In this document: in pieces, positions 48,351 to 58,169 of the stretch | Layout of the letters: the number at the start of each line of letters is the position of its first letter | Numbering within the stretch: position 1 is the first letter of the stretch | Source: Streptomyces sp. JJ38 | GTDB lineage: Bacteria > Actinomycetota > Actinomycetes > Streptomycetales > Streptomycetaceae | Direction: 5' to 3' | DNA length: 64,000 nucleotides | Assembly (NCBI RefSeq): GCF_019303475.1 | Contig: NZ_JABLSI010000006.1 | Coordinates: forward strand, 1,473 to 65,472 | The notes under the pieces: generated by a model | Databases searched by the model: none | Seen by the model: the letters and a program-made list of their open reading frames with translations, nothing else | What the model was told of the DNA's origin: nothing | Position numbers and translations under genes: made by a program

Positions 48351-49085
48351 ATGGTGTCGCCCCCCGGAGACCACCTGACCCGGCTCGGCCAGGTCGGGCC
48401 GTTCTTCCACGTCCACCCTGGACCCCGGCCCGACCCCGAGGGGTTCCGGCCACTGCGCGAGCTGTACGGCGAAGGCCGTGCGCTGTCCTCCTACACCGCC
48501 TTCGTCGCCCGGCGCCTCGGCACCGACCAGACCCGGGTCGCCGCCTCGACCGCCCACCTCGGCCTCGCCTCCCGGCTGTGGTCGGTGGCTCTGGCCTCCG
48601 CCGCCCTTTCCGGACGCGTCCCGGACCTCGACCCCTCCGGGGTGTGGTGGTGCCCGAACCCGGCCGGGCCGCTGCGGCTCTGGCTGCCCGAGCCCCGCGA
48701 CCTGCCCGCCGCCGAGCCCGCCGAGCTCGCCGAGGCGCTGCACGCGACCGTCCTGGAGGCCAACCTCCGGCCGCTGGGGGCCGCCGTCCGCGAGCTGGCG
48801 CGCGTCTCCTGGCACACCCTGCACGGCAACGCCGCCTCCGCGCTCGTCGGCGGGCTGCGGGTGCTGGCCGACGCCCGGCCCGATGCCCGGGCCACCGCCG
48901 TGGCGCTGGCCGAGGACGTCCTGCGCCGCGCGCCTCTGGCCGATGCCGGCACCGTCTCCCCCGCCCCGGACGGCCTGGCCCTCGCCCGGCACAACTGCTG
49001 CCTCTACTACCGCGTCCCCGGGGCCGGGACCTGCGGCGACTGCGTCCTGCGCCGCCGTTCCGGCACCGCCGAGAGCCTCGGGTGA
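48351..49085 (+). CDS. FhuF-like (2Fe-2S)-binding protein
   Basis: The 244-residue protein ends with the FhuF-type iron-sulfur motif HNCCLYYRVPGAGTCGDC, with the Cys-Cys-x10-Cys-x2-Cys spacing. FhuF proteins reduce ferric siderophores to release iron. The N-terminal domain is poorly conserved but of the right size. The ATG has GAGGAAG six bases upstream. No siderophore genes are adjacent. It runs in the same direction as the two His-rich protein genes that follow. Confidence 0.85.
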   Translation: MVSPPGDHLTRLGQVGPFFHVHPGPRPDPEGFRPLRELYGEGRALSSYTAFVARRLGTDQTRVAASTAHLGLASRLWSVALASAALSGRVPDLDPSGVWWCPNPAGPLRLWLPEPRDLPAAEPAELAEALHATVLEANLRPLGAAVRELARVSWHTLHGNAASALVGGLRVLADARPDARATAVALAEDVLRRAPLADAGTVSPAPDGLALARHNCCLYYRVPGAGTCGDCVLRRRSGTAESLG

Positions 49086-49183
49086 AGCCGGGCGCCCGGC
49101 CCGGCTGAGCGCAGGACCAGGACCGGAATCTGCTCTTCCGGATGGGGTAGGGTACGCGCCACCCACGAGCCGAGGAGGGCAGG

Positions 49184-49573
49184 ATGCAGCGCAGGGCCGC
49201 GGCGTACGCCCTCGTCCCGCTCCTGCTGATCGCGCTGGCCCTGAGCCACGGCCTCGGCGGGAGCGCCGCCCACTCCTCCCAGCAGCACGACCACGCCTCC
49301 CTGAACGTGGCGTTCTCCTTCACGACGGAGACGTCCGGCCACGACAGCCGCGGCCACGGGAGGCCGGACGGCCACGACGCACACGACGGGGCCGGGTGCG
49401 AGGGCCTCCCCGCCGGCGGTGCCCCGCCCTTGCTGGACGACCCGGCCGTCGGCGCCGGGCCTCGCCTGACGGCCGCCGAGCTGTTCGCACCTCTCCCGCC
49501 GCGCGGGTCCGCCGCGAAGCCCCGGCCCCCGCCACGCCCCACTCCCACCGTGCTCTGCGTTTCGCGGGTCTAG
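49184..49573 (+). CDS. Exported His-rich small protein
   Basis: The 129-residue protein has a signal peptide or membrane anchor (YALVPLLLIALALSHGLGG) and a His/Asp-rich stretch with HSSQQHDHAS and GHDSRGHGRPDGHDAHD, followed by a Pro-rich end. The His clusters suggest metal binding outside the membrane. GAGGAGGGCAGG precedes the ATG. The family is not known to me. It is followed 97 bases later by a second protein with a His-rich tail, so the pair may handle zinc, nickel or copper. Confidence 0.65.
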   Translation: MQRRAAAYALVPLLLIALALSHGLGGSAAHSSQQHDHASLNVAFSFTTETSGHDSRGHGRPDGHDAHDGAGCEGLPAGGAPPLLDDPAVGAGPRLTAAELFAPLPPRGSAAKPRPPPRPTPTVLCVSRV

Positions 49574-49670
49574 CGAAGCCACCGTGAGCCGCGGCCGACG
49601 AACCCTGGCTGCGGCGCACGGCGCCACACGCTGCCGATTTCACCCAACCCGGGAAACGAGAGGACTGGTC

Positions 49671-50384
49671 ATGGGAGCACGAGGAAGATCCGGCACGAGC
49701 CCGTCGCGACGGCTGGGCACGGAGATGGTCATCGCGGCGTTCGCGTCGCTGGGCGCGGGGGCGATACATATCGCCGCGGGGCCCGACCACTTCACGGAGT
49801 GGCGTCTCGCGGGCGTGTTCTTCTACGCCCTCGGCGCGTTCCAGGCGGCCTGGGCCGTCCTGGCGCTGCGGGGCGGCGGACGATGGACCGTCGCGACCGG
49901 AGTGATCGGCACGGTCGGGGCGCTGGGCACCTGGGCCGCCAGCCGCACCGTCGGTATGCCGATGGGACCGGCGGCCGGTCAGGTCGAGGAGATCGGCCGG
50001 GCGGACGCCACCGCCGCGCTGCTTCAGGTCGTCATCCTGTTCGCCCTGGTCAGCTGGGTGATCCGCCGCGGGCGCGGCTTCGGTTCCGCCCTGACGGCGG
50101 TCCTCGTGGCCGGAGTGATGGCCGCCGGCACGGCCCAGGTCACCGTTCCCGCCGTGCGCGCGGCGCTGGAGCACAGCCACGCACACGGCACCGGCGAGGA
50201 GTCGGGACCACACGAGCACGAGCACGACGACCACGACGAGGACGGCCACGACGACGGCACCGCCCCGGAGACGCCGACGGACCCCACGGAGCCCAGCACC
50301 GGCGCGGAGGACGACGGAGAGCCCGCGCCGTCGACGCCGCCGACGCCCGAGGAACCCCACGAGGACGACGGACACGAGCATTGA
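49671..50384 (+). CDS. Membrane protein with His/Asp/Glu-rich C-terminal tail
   Basis: The 237-residue protein has about four membrane helices (MVIAAFASLGAGAIHIAAGPDH, VFFYALGAFQAAWAVLAL, WTVATGVIGTVGALGTW, ALTAVLVAGVMAAGT). The last 75 residues are acidic and His-rich, starting HSHAHGTGEE and ending DDGHEH. The HIAAGPDH helix with two His could also touch metal. Its function is unknown; the tail suggests metal sensing, buffering or transport. GAGAGG precedes the ATG at 49671. Confidence 0.72.
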   Translation: MGARGRSGTSPSRRLGTEMVIAAFASLGAGAIHIAAGPDHFTEWRLAGVFFYALGAFQAAWAVLALRGGGRWTVATGVIGTVGALGTWAASRTVGMPMGPAAGQVEEIGRADATAALLQVVILFALVSWVIRRGRGFGSALTAVLVAGVMAAGTAQVTVPAVRAALEHSHAHGTGEESGPHEHEHDDHDEDGHDDGTAPETPTDPTEPSTGAEDDGEPAPSTPPTPEEPHEDDGHEH

Positions 50385-50435
50385 ACGGCTGCGAGCACGG
50401 GCCGGGCGGAGGGGCGTACGGCAGGCCCGCCAGGC

Positions 50436-51125
50436 TCAGCCCAGTTCGCTGAAGCGTTCGGTCTGGTGGGTCCGGCCGGCGACGATGAGGGTGTCGTCCC
50501 GCTCCACGACGGTGTCCGGGGTGGCGTAGGTGAAGCCCTCGCCGGGGCGCTTGATGGCGACGACGGTCAGGCCGTAGCGGGAGCGCACGGCGCTGTCGGC
50601 CAGCCGGAGCCCCACGATGTCGGCGGGCGCCCTGGTCTTGACCATGGCGAAGTCGTCCTCGAACTCGATGTAGTCGAGCATGCGGCCGCGCACCAGGTGG
50701 GCGACGCGCTGGCCCATGTCGTGCTCGGGGTGGACGACGTGGTGCACGCCGAGCTGGGTGAGGATGCGGCCGTGCGCCTCGCTGATGGCCTTGGCCCACA
50801 CGTCCGGGATGCCGAAGGAGACCAGCAGGGACGCGGTCAGGATGCTGGCCTCCAGGTTGGTGCCGATGCCGACGACGGCACCGCCGAACTCGTGCACGCC
50901 GAGCTGGCGCAGGGCGTCCTCCTTGGTGGAGTCCGCGCGGACGGCGTGGGTGAGGTCCGCCGACACGGACTGGACGACCTCGGGGTCCGCGTCGATGCCG
51001 AGGACCTCGGTGTGCTCGTCGGCCAGCTCCAGCGCCAGGGCGCGGCCGAAGCGGCCCAGCCCGATGACGACGACGGAGGTGCTCGCGGGAGCACGGTCCT
51101 TGCTGGGGCGGGACTTCCTAGCCAA
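50436..51125 (-). CDS. TrkA/KtrA family potassium uptake regulatory subunit
   Basis: The protein (about 229 residues) has an RCK_N domain with VVVIGLGRFGRALALELA and GIDADPEVVQ, and an RCK_C domain ending YATPDTVVERDDTLIVAG. It gates the membrane subunit in response to nucleotides. The frame overlaps the TrkH stop; I chose the TTG at 51125, which overlaps that stop and has GAGGAG upstream. A GTG at 51164 is the alternative. It is coupled to TrkH. Confidence 0.92.
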   Translation of the reverse strand: MARKSRPSKDRAPASTSVVVIGLGRFGRALALELADEHTEVLGIDADPEVVQSVSADLTHAVRADSTKEDALRQLGVHEFGGAVVGIGTNLEASILTASLLVSFGIPDVWAKAISEAHGRILTQLGVHHVVHPEHDMGQRVAHLVRGRMLDYIEFEDDFAMVKTRAPADIVGLRLADSAVRSRYGLTVVAIKRPGEGFTYATPDTVVERDDTLIVAGRTHQTERFSELG

Positions 51126-52461
51126 TGACGGGTCGCTCCTCGGGAAGCTCGTACAGGCGGACACGCTGTCGCAGGGCCAGGGCGGAGCCCACGGTGATGG
51201 GGCCGAGACGGCCGACGAACATCAGCACGACCAGCAGCACCTGCTCGACGGGCGGCAGTTGTGCGGTGACACCGGTGGAGAGGCCGACGGTGGCGAACGC
51301 GGAGACGACCTCGAACAGCGACTGGTCGAGGTTGATGTCGGTGAACACGATGAAGACCACCGTGGAGACGACGACGGCGGCCACCGACAGCAGGGCGACG
51401 GTCAGGGCCTGCCGCTGCACCTCCCCCGGCAGCCGGCGGTTGAGGATGTTCACCCCGGTGTCGCCGCGGACCTCGGCGTAGATGACGTAGAAGAGGACGG
51501 CGAAGGTGGTGACCTTGATCCCGCCGGCCGTGCCCGCGCTCGCGCCTCCGACGAACATCAGCACGTCGATGCCCACCCAGCTCGCCGGGTTCATCTCGGC
51601 GGTGTCCACACTGCTGAACCCGCCGCTGCGCGGCATGACGCCCTGGAAGAACCCGGCCAGCAGCTTGCCGTTCCAGTCCAGGGTGCCCAGGGTGGCGGGG
51701 TTGTTCCATTCGACGGCGGTGACGAACGCGGTGCCGCCGAGGAGGAAGGCTCCGGAGGTCCACAGCACGACCTTGGTGTGCAGGGACCAGCCGCGCGGCC
51801 TGCGCCACCGCCGCCGCAGCTCGAAGAGGACGGGGAACCCGAGCCCGCCCGCGATGACCGCCAGCGCGACGGGCAGGCAGATCCACGGGTCGGTGACGAA
51901 GCCCACCAGGCTGTCCGCGTACAGCACGAAACCGGCGTTGTTGAACGCCGAGACGGCGTGGAAGCCGCCCAGCCACACCGCCTCGGGCCAGGGCTCGCCG
52001 TAGCCGAACCGGTAGCGCGGGATGAGCACCGCCGCCGTGGCGGCCTCCAGCACCAGGCTCACCTTGGCCACGCCGAGGACGACGGAGCGGACCTCTCCCA
52101 GGCCGAGCGTCTTGGTCTCCGAGGCGGCGGTCAGCCGGGCGCGCAGGTTGAGCCGGTGGGAGAGCAGCATCACCAGCAGGGACGCGGAGGTCATGATGCC
52201 GAAGCCGCCCGCCTGGATCAGCCCGAGGATCACGGCCTGCCCGAACCCGGACCAGTACGTGGGCGTGTCCACCACGACCAGCCCCGTCACGCAGATCGCG
52301 GACGTGGAGGTGAACAGCGCCTCCAGCACGGGCGCGCCGCCGCCCGGCCCCGCCTTGGCCGCGGGCAGCATGAGCAGCGCGGTCCCCGCCGCGACCGCCG
52401 TGGCGAAGGCCGCGACGACCACCTGGGCGGGGTGCCCCGGCTTCGGCAGTCGGCTCCTCAC
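51118..52461 (-). CDS. TrkH/KtrB family potassium transporter
   Basis: The 447-residue membrane protein has four repeated M1-P-M2 units with filter loops such as STSAICVTGL, SAFNNAGF, GFFQGVMPRSGGFSSVD and SAFATVGLSTGVTAQL. It moves K+ (with Na+ in Ktr systems). GTG codons at 52461 and 52464 follow GGAAAG; the former has the better spacing. It is upstream of and overlaps the RCK subunit gene. Confidence 0.94.
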   Translation of the reverse strand: MRSRLPKPGHPAQVVVAAFATAVAAGTALLMLPAAKAGPGGGAPVLEALFTSTSAICVTGLVVVDTPTYWSGFGQAVILGLIQAGGFGIMTSASLLVMLLSHRLNLRARLTAASETKTLGLGEVRSVVLGVAKVSLVLEAATAAVLIPRYRFGYGEPWPEAVWLGGFHAVSAFNNAGFVLYADSLVGFVTDPWICLPVALAVIAGGLGFPVLFELRRRWRRPRGWSLHTKVVLWTSGAFLLGGTAFVTAVEWNNPATLGTLDWNGKLLAGFFQGVMPRSGGFSSVDTAEMNPASWVGIDVLMFVGGASAGTAGGIKVTTFAVLFYVIYAEVRGDTGVNILNRRLPGEVQRQALTVALLSVAAVVVSTVVFIVFTDINLDQSLFEVVSAFATVGLSTGVTAQLPPVEQVLLVVLMFVGRLGPITVGSALALRQRVRLYELPEERPVIG

Positions 52462-52650
52462 CACGGCGCTTTCCGGCAAACCGCTCGTTCTCCGCAAACA
52501 CGCATCGAACGACGATAGCCAGACACCGGCATGACCGCGCCTCGGCTCGCGCTCGTGCCGCGCGCGGCGGCTCACACCCGCACCGAGAACCGCCCGCGAG
52601 GCCGAGCGGCGGAGGAGACCGACGAGGCGGACGGGGCCGATGACGGGGCG

Positions 52651-53436
52651 TCAGTGGCAGTGACCCTCGCGGCCCAGAGTCTCCACGGGGGTCGCGCCGG
52701 GGCGGGTCCACTGCGGCACGGGGCGGCTGGTCGGGCCCCAGGTGGCGTTCCCGTCCGCGTCCGTGCGCCAGGACCAGCACGGGCCCTGCCCCTCGGGCCA
52801 GCCCTCGGGCTTGTCCTCCCACGCCTCGCCGCGGCCGTAGGGCGTCATGTCGAGCAGGCCCAGGGATCCGTTCACCCGCTCGTTGCCGCGGCCCGTCGTC
52901 GAGTAGGTGAGGAAGACGCGGTCGCCCTCGCGCAGGAAGCAGGCCAGGTATCCCATGTCGCCGCCGATCGGCCCCTCGACGCCGCGCACCGAATACCACG
53001 GCTGCGTGTAGCCCATGAACTCGACGTAGGAGGCCACCTCGTCCCACGGGCCCGTCGTCAGGATGGCGAAGGAGACGCCGCGGGCGTTGGGGTAGACGGC
53101 GTCCCTCAGGTGCCAGGCCGTGGTGGTGCAGCCCTCGCACTGCCCCTGCGGCGGCGCGCCGTCGAACCACATGTGCTGGTAGACCACGAGTTCGTCGCGG
53201 CCCTGGAACAGGTCCGGGAACGGCACCGGGCCGTCGGACCCCACGACCTCGACCGTCCCGTCGACCTCCACCATCGGCAGCCGGCGGCGGGCCGCGGCGA
53301 GGGCGTCGCCCTCGCGGGTGTGGGCCTGCTCCCGGACCAGCAGCGCGTCACGGGCGGCCTGCCACGTGGCGAGGTCGACGATGGGCGGGCGACCGCTTGG
53401 CGTGGCGGACTCGTGGTCGTCCGGCATGGTCGTCAT
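52651..53436 (-). CDS. DUF899 (thioredoxin-like) family protein
   Basis: The 261-residue protein matches the DUF899 family, a thioredoxin-fold group of unknown function. It has DLFQGRDELVVYQHMWF, then the CEGCTTTAWHL segment with a CxxC pair, and GDMGYLACFL. The ATG at 53436 has GGAGG five bases upstream. It is divergent from copA and shares the 298-base intergenic region with two CsoR-like operators, so copper control is possible for it too. Confidence 0.85.
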   Translation of the reverse strand: MTTMPDDHESATPSGRPPIVDLATWQAARDALLVREQAHTREGDALAAARRRLPMVEVDGTVEVVGSDGPVPFPDLFQGRDELVVYQHMWFDGAPPQGQCEGCTTTAWHLRDAVYPNARGVSFAILTTGPWDEVASYVEFMGYTQPWYSVRGVEGPIGGDMGYLACFLREGDRVFLTYSTTGRGNERVNGSLGLLDMTPYGRGEAWEDKPEGWPEGQGPCWSWRTDADGNATWGPTSRPVPQWTRPGATPVETLGREGHCH

Positions 53437-53583
53437 GGCGTCCTCCGTGGTCTCTCGTACCGATGACGTCGTACGACGTCCTGCGACGGTTATCGGGACA
53501 GACCACCCGCCAGGCCGGAACTCATCGCGACAGGGAAACGCACGGACGCGGCCGGGCCACGTCGGTCGCCACACTTGCAGCAG

Positions 53584-53634
53584 ATACCCCCAGAGGGTAT
53601 AAAGAAATCAGAGGTTGATACCCCCACCAGGTAT
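53584..53634. promoter_or_regulatory. Two CsoR-type copper operators upstream of copA
   Basis: ATACCC-CCAGA-GGGTAT lies at 53584-53600, and a second site, ATACCC-CCACC-AGGTAT, at 53618-53634, centred 34 bases apart. Both resemble the GC-centred ATACCCC/GGGGTAT dyads described for CsoR. The csoR gene itself is not within the window. Confidence 0.75.
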
Positions 53635-53734
53635 CATGGGAGAGCGCGGCAGTGGACGCCGTCGGCGGACCGCAGCACAGCCACCGGCCGCCGGTGACAC
53701 GACCGGAGCCCCGCACGCAGCGCGAGGAGCAGAG

Positions 53735-56026
53735 ATGACAACGACGGCACCCGGCACGGCCGAGGTCGAGCTCGCCATCGGCGGCATGACCTGTGCCTCG
53801 TGCGCCGCCCGGATCGAGAAGAAGCTGAACCGGATGGACGGGGTCGAGGCCACCGTCAACTACGCCACCGAGAGGGCGAAGGTCACCTACGGGGACGCGG
53901 TGGCCGTCGAGGACCTGGTCGCGACCGTCGAGGCCACCGGCTACACGGCCACGCCCCCGGTGCCGGAGCCCACGGAGGAGGACGGCGCCGCCGGGGAGGC
54001 GGCGGAGGGAGGAGACGAGACCGCACCGCTGCGGCAGCGGCTGATCGTCTCCGCGCTGCTGTCGGTACCGGTGATCGCGATGGCCATGGTCCCGGCCTGG
54101 CAGTTCGAGTACTGGCAGTGGCTGTCCCTGGCCCTGGCCTCGCCGGTGGTGGTGTGGGGCGCGCTGCCCTTCCACCGGGCCGCCTGGGCGAACGCCCGGC
54201 ACGGCGCCGCCACGATGGACACGCTCATCTCACTGGGCACCTCGGCGGCGTTCCTGTGGTCGTTGTGGGCGCTGTTCTTCGGCACCGCCGGAATGCCCGG
54301 CATGACGCACCCCTTCGAGCTGTCCGTCCAGCGCACCGACGGCGCGGGCAACATCTATCTGGAGGCCGCCGCCGGGGTGACGACGTTCATCCTCGCGGGC
54401 CGGTACTTCGAGGCGCGCTCGAAGCGCCGCGCGGGCGCCGCTCTGCGGGCACTGCTGGAGCTCGGCGCGAAGGAGGTCACCGTCCTGCGCGACGGCCGCG
54501 AGCAGCGCATCCCCACGGCGCGGCTCGCCGTCGGCGACCGGTTCGTCGTCCGGCCCGGGGAGAAGATCGCCACCGACGGGACGGTGGTGGCGGGCTCCTC
54601 GGCCGTGGACGCCTCGATGCTGACGGGTGAGTCGATGCCCGTCGAGGTCGGCGTGGGCGACGGCGTGACGGGTGCGACGCTCAACGCGGGCGGGCGCCTG
54701 GTGGTGGAGGCCACCCGGGTGGGCGCCGACACCCAGCTCGCCCGGATGGCCAAGCTGGTCGAGGACGCGCAGAACGGCAAGGCCGCGGCCCAGCGCCTGG
54801 CCGACCGCATCTCGGCGGTCTTCGTGCCCGTCGTCATCGCCCTGGCCCTCGCCACGCTGGGCTTCTGGCTGGTCGACGGCGCCGGGCTGACCGCCGCGTT
54901 CACGGCCGCCGTCGCCGTCCTGATCATCGCCTGCCCCTGCGCCCTGGGCCTGGCCACGCCGACGGCCCTGATGGTCGGCACCGGGCGCGGTGCCCAGCTC
55001 GGCATCCTCATCAAGGGCCCGGAGGTGCTGGAGAACACCCGCAAGGCCGACACCGTCGTCCTGGACAAGACCGGCACGGTCACCACGGGCACGATGACGC
55101 TCCTGGCCGTCCACGTCGCCGAGGGTGAGGACGAGGAGCGGGTGCTGCGGCTGGCCGGGGCGCTGGAGCACGCCTCCGAGCACCCCATCGCCCAGGCCGT
55201 CGCCGCCGGTGCCGCCGAGCGCGTGGGCACGCTGCCCGTCCCCGAGGACTTCGCGGGCGTCCCCGGCCTCGGCGTCCAGGGGGTCGTGGACGGACACGCC
55301 GTGCTCGTCGGCCGGGAGAAGCTGCTGGCCATGGGGGTCCCCCCGGTTGAGCGAGGCCGAGAGCGGGGGAGGGCCCTCACGCTGCCCGGGCCGCTGGCCG
55401 AGGCGAAGGCGGCGGCGGAGGCCCGGGGCCGCACCGCGATCGCGGTCGCCTGGGACGGGGCGGCCCGCGCCGTCCTGGAGGTGGCGGACGCGGTCAAGCC
55501 CACCAGCGCCGAGGCCGTCCGGCGGCTGCGCGCGCTCGGCCTGACGCCGATCCTGCTGACCGGGGACAACGAGGCCGTCGCCCGCTCGGTGGCCGCCGAG
55601 GTCGGCATCGACGAGGTCATCGCCGAGGTGATGCCGCAGGACAAGGTCGACGTCGTCAAGCGGCTCCAGGGCGAGGGCCGCACAGTGGCCATGGTGGGTG
55701 ACGGGGTCAACGACGCCGCCGCGCTGGCCCAGGCCGACCTGGGGCTGGCCATGGGCACCGGCACCGACGCCGCCATCGAGGCGGGCGACCTCACCCTCGT
55801 CCGCGGGGACCTGCGGGTGGCCGCGGACGCGATCCGCCTCTCGCGCCGGACGCTGAACACCATCAAGTCCAACCTCGTGTGGGCGTTCGGCTACAACGTC
55901 CTGGCGCTGCCGCTGGCCGCCGCCGGGCTGCTCAACCCCATGATCGCCGGGGCGGCCATGGCCTTCTCCTCCGTCTCCGTCGTCGCCAACAGCCTCCGCC
56001 TGCGCACCTTCACCGCCGCGGGCTGA
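53735..56026 (+). CDS. copA: Copper-translocating P-type ATPase CopA
   Basis: The 763-residue P1B ATPase exports Cu(I). An N-terminal heavy-metal domain has [15 protein letters not shown] (Cys20 and Cys23). The membrane site is the CPC in [16 protein letters not shown], the phosphorylated Asp is in [11 protein letters not shown], and the hinge is [21 protein letters not shown] is five bases before the ATG at 53735. Two CsoR-like dyads upstream indicate copper induction. Confidence 0.96.
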   Translation: MTTTAPGTAEVELAIGGMTCASCAARIEKKLNRMDGVEATVNYATERAKVTYGDAVAVEDLVATVEATGYTATPPVPEPTEEDGAAGEAAEGGDETAPLRQRLIVSALLSVPVIAMAMVPAWQFEYWQWLSLALASPVVVWGALPFHRAAWANARHGAATMDTLISLGTSAAFLWSLWALFFGTAGMPGMTHPFELSVQRTDGAGNIYLEAAAGVTTFILAGRYFEARSKRRAGAALRALLELGAKEVTVLRDGREQRIPTARLAVGDRFVVRPGEKIATDGTVVAGSSAVDASMLTGESMPVEVGVGDGVTGATLNAGGRLVVEATRVGADTQLARMAKLVEDAQNGKAAAQRLADRISAVFVPVVIALALATLGFWLVDGAGLTAAFTAAVAVLIIACPCALGLATPTALMVGTGRGAQLGILIKGPEVLENTRKADTVVLDKTGTVTTGTMTLLAVHVAEGEDEERVLRLAGALEHASEHPIAQAVAAGAAERVGTLPVPEDFAGVPGLGVQGVVDGHAVLVGREKLLAMGVPPVERGRERGRALTLPGPLAEAKAAAEARGRTAIAVAWDGAARAVLEVADAVKPTSAEAVRRLRALGLTPILLTGDNEAVARSVAAEVGIDEVIAEVMPQDKVDVVKRLQGEGRTVAMVGDGVNDAAALAQADLGLAMGTGTDAAIEAGDLTLVRGDLRVAADAIRLSRRTLNTIKSNLVWAFGYNVLALPLAAAGLLNPMIAGAAMAFSSVSVVANSLRLRTFTAAG

Positions 56027-56039
56027 GTTCCGGGGCACG

Positions 56040-56074
56040 GAGGGGGCGGCCGGGAGTGTCCCGGCCGCCCCCTC
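56040..56074. terminator. Perfect 16-bp hairpin between convergent P-type ATPase genes
   Basis: The arms at 56040-56055 and 56059-56074 pair perfectly around a 3-base loop. It lies between the stops of copA (+) and the P1B-4 ATPase (-). Confidence 0.9.
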
Positions 56075-56083
56075 GCCTCCGCG

Positions 56084-58069
56084 TCAGCGCGTCCCGGCGG
56101 CCGCCCGCCGCCAGGCGGACTCGCGCAGCAGCCGCAGGCCGTTGAGCCCGACGAGGACGGTGGAGCCCTCGTGCCCGGCGACGCCGAGCGGCAGCGGCAG
56201 GTGCCCGGCGAGGTCCCACACGACCAGGACGGCGATCAGCGTCCCGGCGATCCACAGGTTCTGGACGACGAGCCGGCGGGCCCGGCGGGCGAGGGCGACG
56301 GCGGTGGGGACGGCGGCGAGCTCGTCGCGGACGACGATGGCGTCGGCCGTCTCCAGCGCGAGGTCGGAGCCGGCGCGGCCCATGGCGACGCCGGTGTGCG
56401 CGGCGGCCAGGGCGGGCGCGTCGTTGACCCCGTCACCGACCACGAGCACCCTGCGTCCGGCCGCCTCCAGCTCCCGGACGGCGGCGACCTTGTCCTCGGG
56501 CAGCAGCCCGGCCCGGACGTCGTCGATCCCGGCCTCGGCGGCGACCCGCCGGGCGACGGCCGCGTTGTCCCCGGTGACCAGGAGCGGGGGCGTGCCGGTG
56601 AGGGCGGTGAGCGCGGCGACGGTGGGCGCGGCGTCGGGGCGGAGCCGGTCGGTGACGCCGAGGACGCCCACGGGCTCACCGTCCCGGGTGACGAGGACGG
56701 CCGTGTGGCCCCGCTGCTCCAGCCCGGCGACGAGTGCGGCCGCCACCGCCCGGGCCTGGCGGTGCCCGGCGAGGACGGGGAGACGGCGGGCGGGGCTGCC
56801 GACGACGATCTCGGCGCCGTCGACCCGCGCGCTGACCCCGGAGCCGGGCGTGGCGGCGAAGCCCTCGGCGGCGGCCAGGTCGAGCCCCCGGCCGCGGGCG
56901 GCCTCGACGACGGCCCGGCCCAACGGGTGCTCGCTGCCCCGCTCCGCGGCGGCGGCCAGGGCCAGGAGCCCGTCCTCGTCCAGCGCGCCGCCGGGCAGCG
57001 GGCACACGTCGGCCACGACGGGGGCGCCCTCGGTGAGGGTGCCGGTCTTGTCCAGCGCGGCGGCGTCGACCTGGGCGAGCCGTTCCATGGCGACGGCCGA
57101 CTTGACGAGGACCCCGTGACGTCCGGCGTTGGCCATGGCGGACAACAGCGGCGGCATGGTGGCCAGCACGACGGCGCAGGGCGAGGCGACGATCATGAAC
57201 GTCATCGCCCGCAGCAGCGTGGGCTCCAGCTCCGCCCCGAAGGCCAGCGGCACCGCGAACAGCGCGAGCGTGGCGGCGACCATGCCGAGGCTGTAGCGCT
57301 GCTCGATCTTCTCGATGAACAGCTGGGTCGGGGCCTTGGTCCCGGCGGCCTCCTCGACCATGGCCACGATGCGGGCGATGACGGAGTCGGCCGGGTCACG
57401 GGCGACGCGCACCCGCAGCGCACCCGTGCCGTTGAGGGTGCCCGCGAACACCTCGTCACCCGGCCCCTTGGCGACGGGGAGCGGCTCCCCGGTGATGGAG
57501 GCCTGGTCGGCCTCGCTCTCCCCGTCCAGGACGTGGCCGTCGGCGCCGATGCGCTCCCCGGGGCGGACGAGGACGAGGTCGCCCACGGCCAGCTCCTCGA
57601 CCGGGACCGGCTCCTCCGTGCCGTCCGGCCGCAGCCGGGTGGCCCGCGCGGGGGCGAGGTCGAGCAGGCCGCGCACCGAGTCGGCGGTACGGGCGGTCGC
57701 CACGGCCTCCAGCGCCCCGGAGGTGGCGAAGATGACGATGAGCAGCGCGCCGTCGAGCACCTGGCCGATCGCCGCCGCGCCGAGGGCGGCGACGACCATG
57801 AGCAGATCGACGTCGAGTGTGCGCTCCCGCAGCGCCTTGAGGCCCTCCCAGCCGGGCTCCCAGCCGCCGGTCGCGTAGACCAGCGCGTACAGCGGTCCCC
57901 AGGCCCAGGCGGGGGCGCCGAGGAGGTCGAGCGGGAGCGCGGCCAGGAACAGCAGCAGGGCGGCCGCCGCCCAGCGCACCTCGGGCAGCGCGAGGACGCG
58001 GGTGCGCCGGGCCCGCGGGGGCCGGGGGCCCGCCGCCGTGGGGGCCGGGCGGATGAGCGTGGACGTCAT
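56084..58069 (-). CDS. P1B-4-type metal ATPase (Zn/Co/Fe/Cd efflux)
   Basis: The 661-residue ATPase has no N-terminal metal domain. The membrane site is SPC (MIVASPCAVVLATMP) rather than CPC, the mark of the P1B-4 class that exports Co(II), Fe(II), Zn(II) or Cd(II). The phosphorylated Asp is in AALDKTGTLTEG and the hinge is [15 protein letters not shown]. It is divergent from an ArsR gene of the CzrA type, with an ATGAAC-AGCT-ATTCAT operator between, so zinc or cobalt is the likely substrate. The ATG at 58069 is used. Confidence 0.93.
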   Translation of the reverse strand: MTSTLIRPAPTAAGPRPPRARRTRVLALPEVRWAAAALLLFLAALPLDLLGAPAWAWGPLYALVYATGGWEPGWEGLKALRERTLDVDLLMVVAALGAAAIGQVLDGALLIVIFATSGALEAVATARTADSVRGLLDLAPARATRLRPDGTEEPVPVEELAVGDLVLVRPGERIGADGHVLDGESEADQASITGEPLPVAKGPGDEVFAGTLNGTGALRVRVARDPADSVIARIVAMVEEAAGTKAPTQLFIEKIEQRYSLGMVAATLALFAVPLAFGAELEPTLLRAMTFMIVASPCAVVLATMPPLLSAMANAGRHGVLVKSAVAMERLAQVDAAALDKTGTLTEGAPVVADVCPLPGGALDEDGLLALAAAAERGSEHPLGRAVVEAARGRGLDLAAAEGFAATPGSGVSARVDGAEIVVGSPARRLPVLAGHRQARAVAAALVAGLEQRGHTAVLVTRDGEPVGVLGVTDRLRPDAAPTVAALTALTGTPPLLVTGDNAAVARRVAAEAGIDDVRAGLLPEDKVAAVRELEAAGRRVLVVGDGVNDAPALAAAHTGVAMGRAGSDLALETADAIVVRDELAAVPTAVALARRARRLVVQNLWIAGTLIAVLVVWDLAGHLPLPLGVAGHEGSTVLVGLNGLRLLRESAWRRAAAGTR

Positions 58070-58128
58070 GGGGCCGCTCCTTCGGTTGCCCGTGGGTCAG
58101 TCGTCGGGAGGTGACCTTACAGGAACGA

Positions 58129-58144
58129 ATGAACAGCTATTCAT
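58129..58144. promoter_or_regulatory. SmtB/CzrA-type operator candidate
   Basis: The near-perfect dyad ATGAAC-AGCT-ATTCAT lies between the P1B-4 ATPase and the divergent ArsR gene. It resembles the 12-2-12 type sites of zinc-sensing ArsR repressors. Confidence 0.7.
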
Positions 58145-58169
58145 GAATACTCCTCCGTAGGATGAGCGC

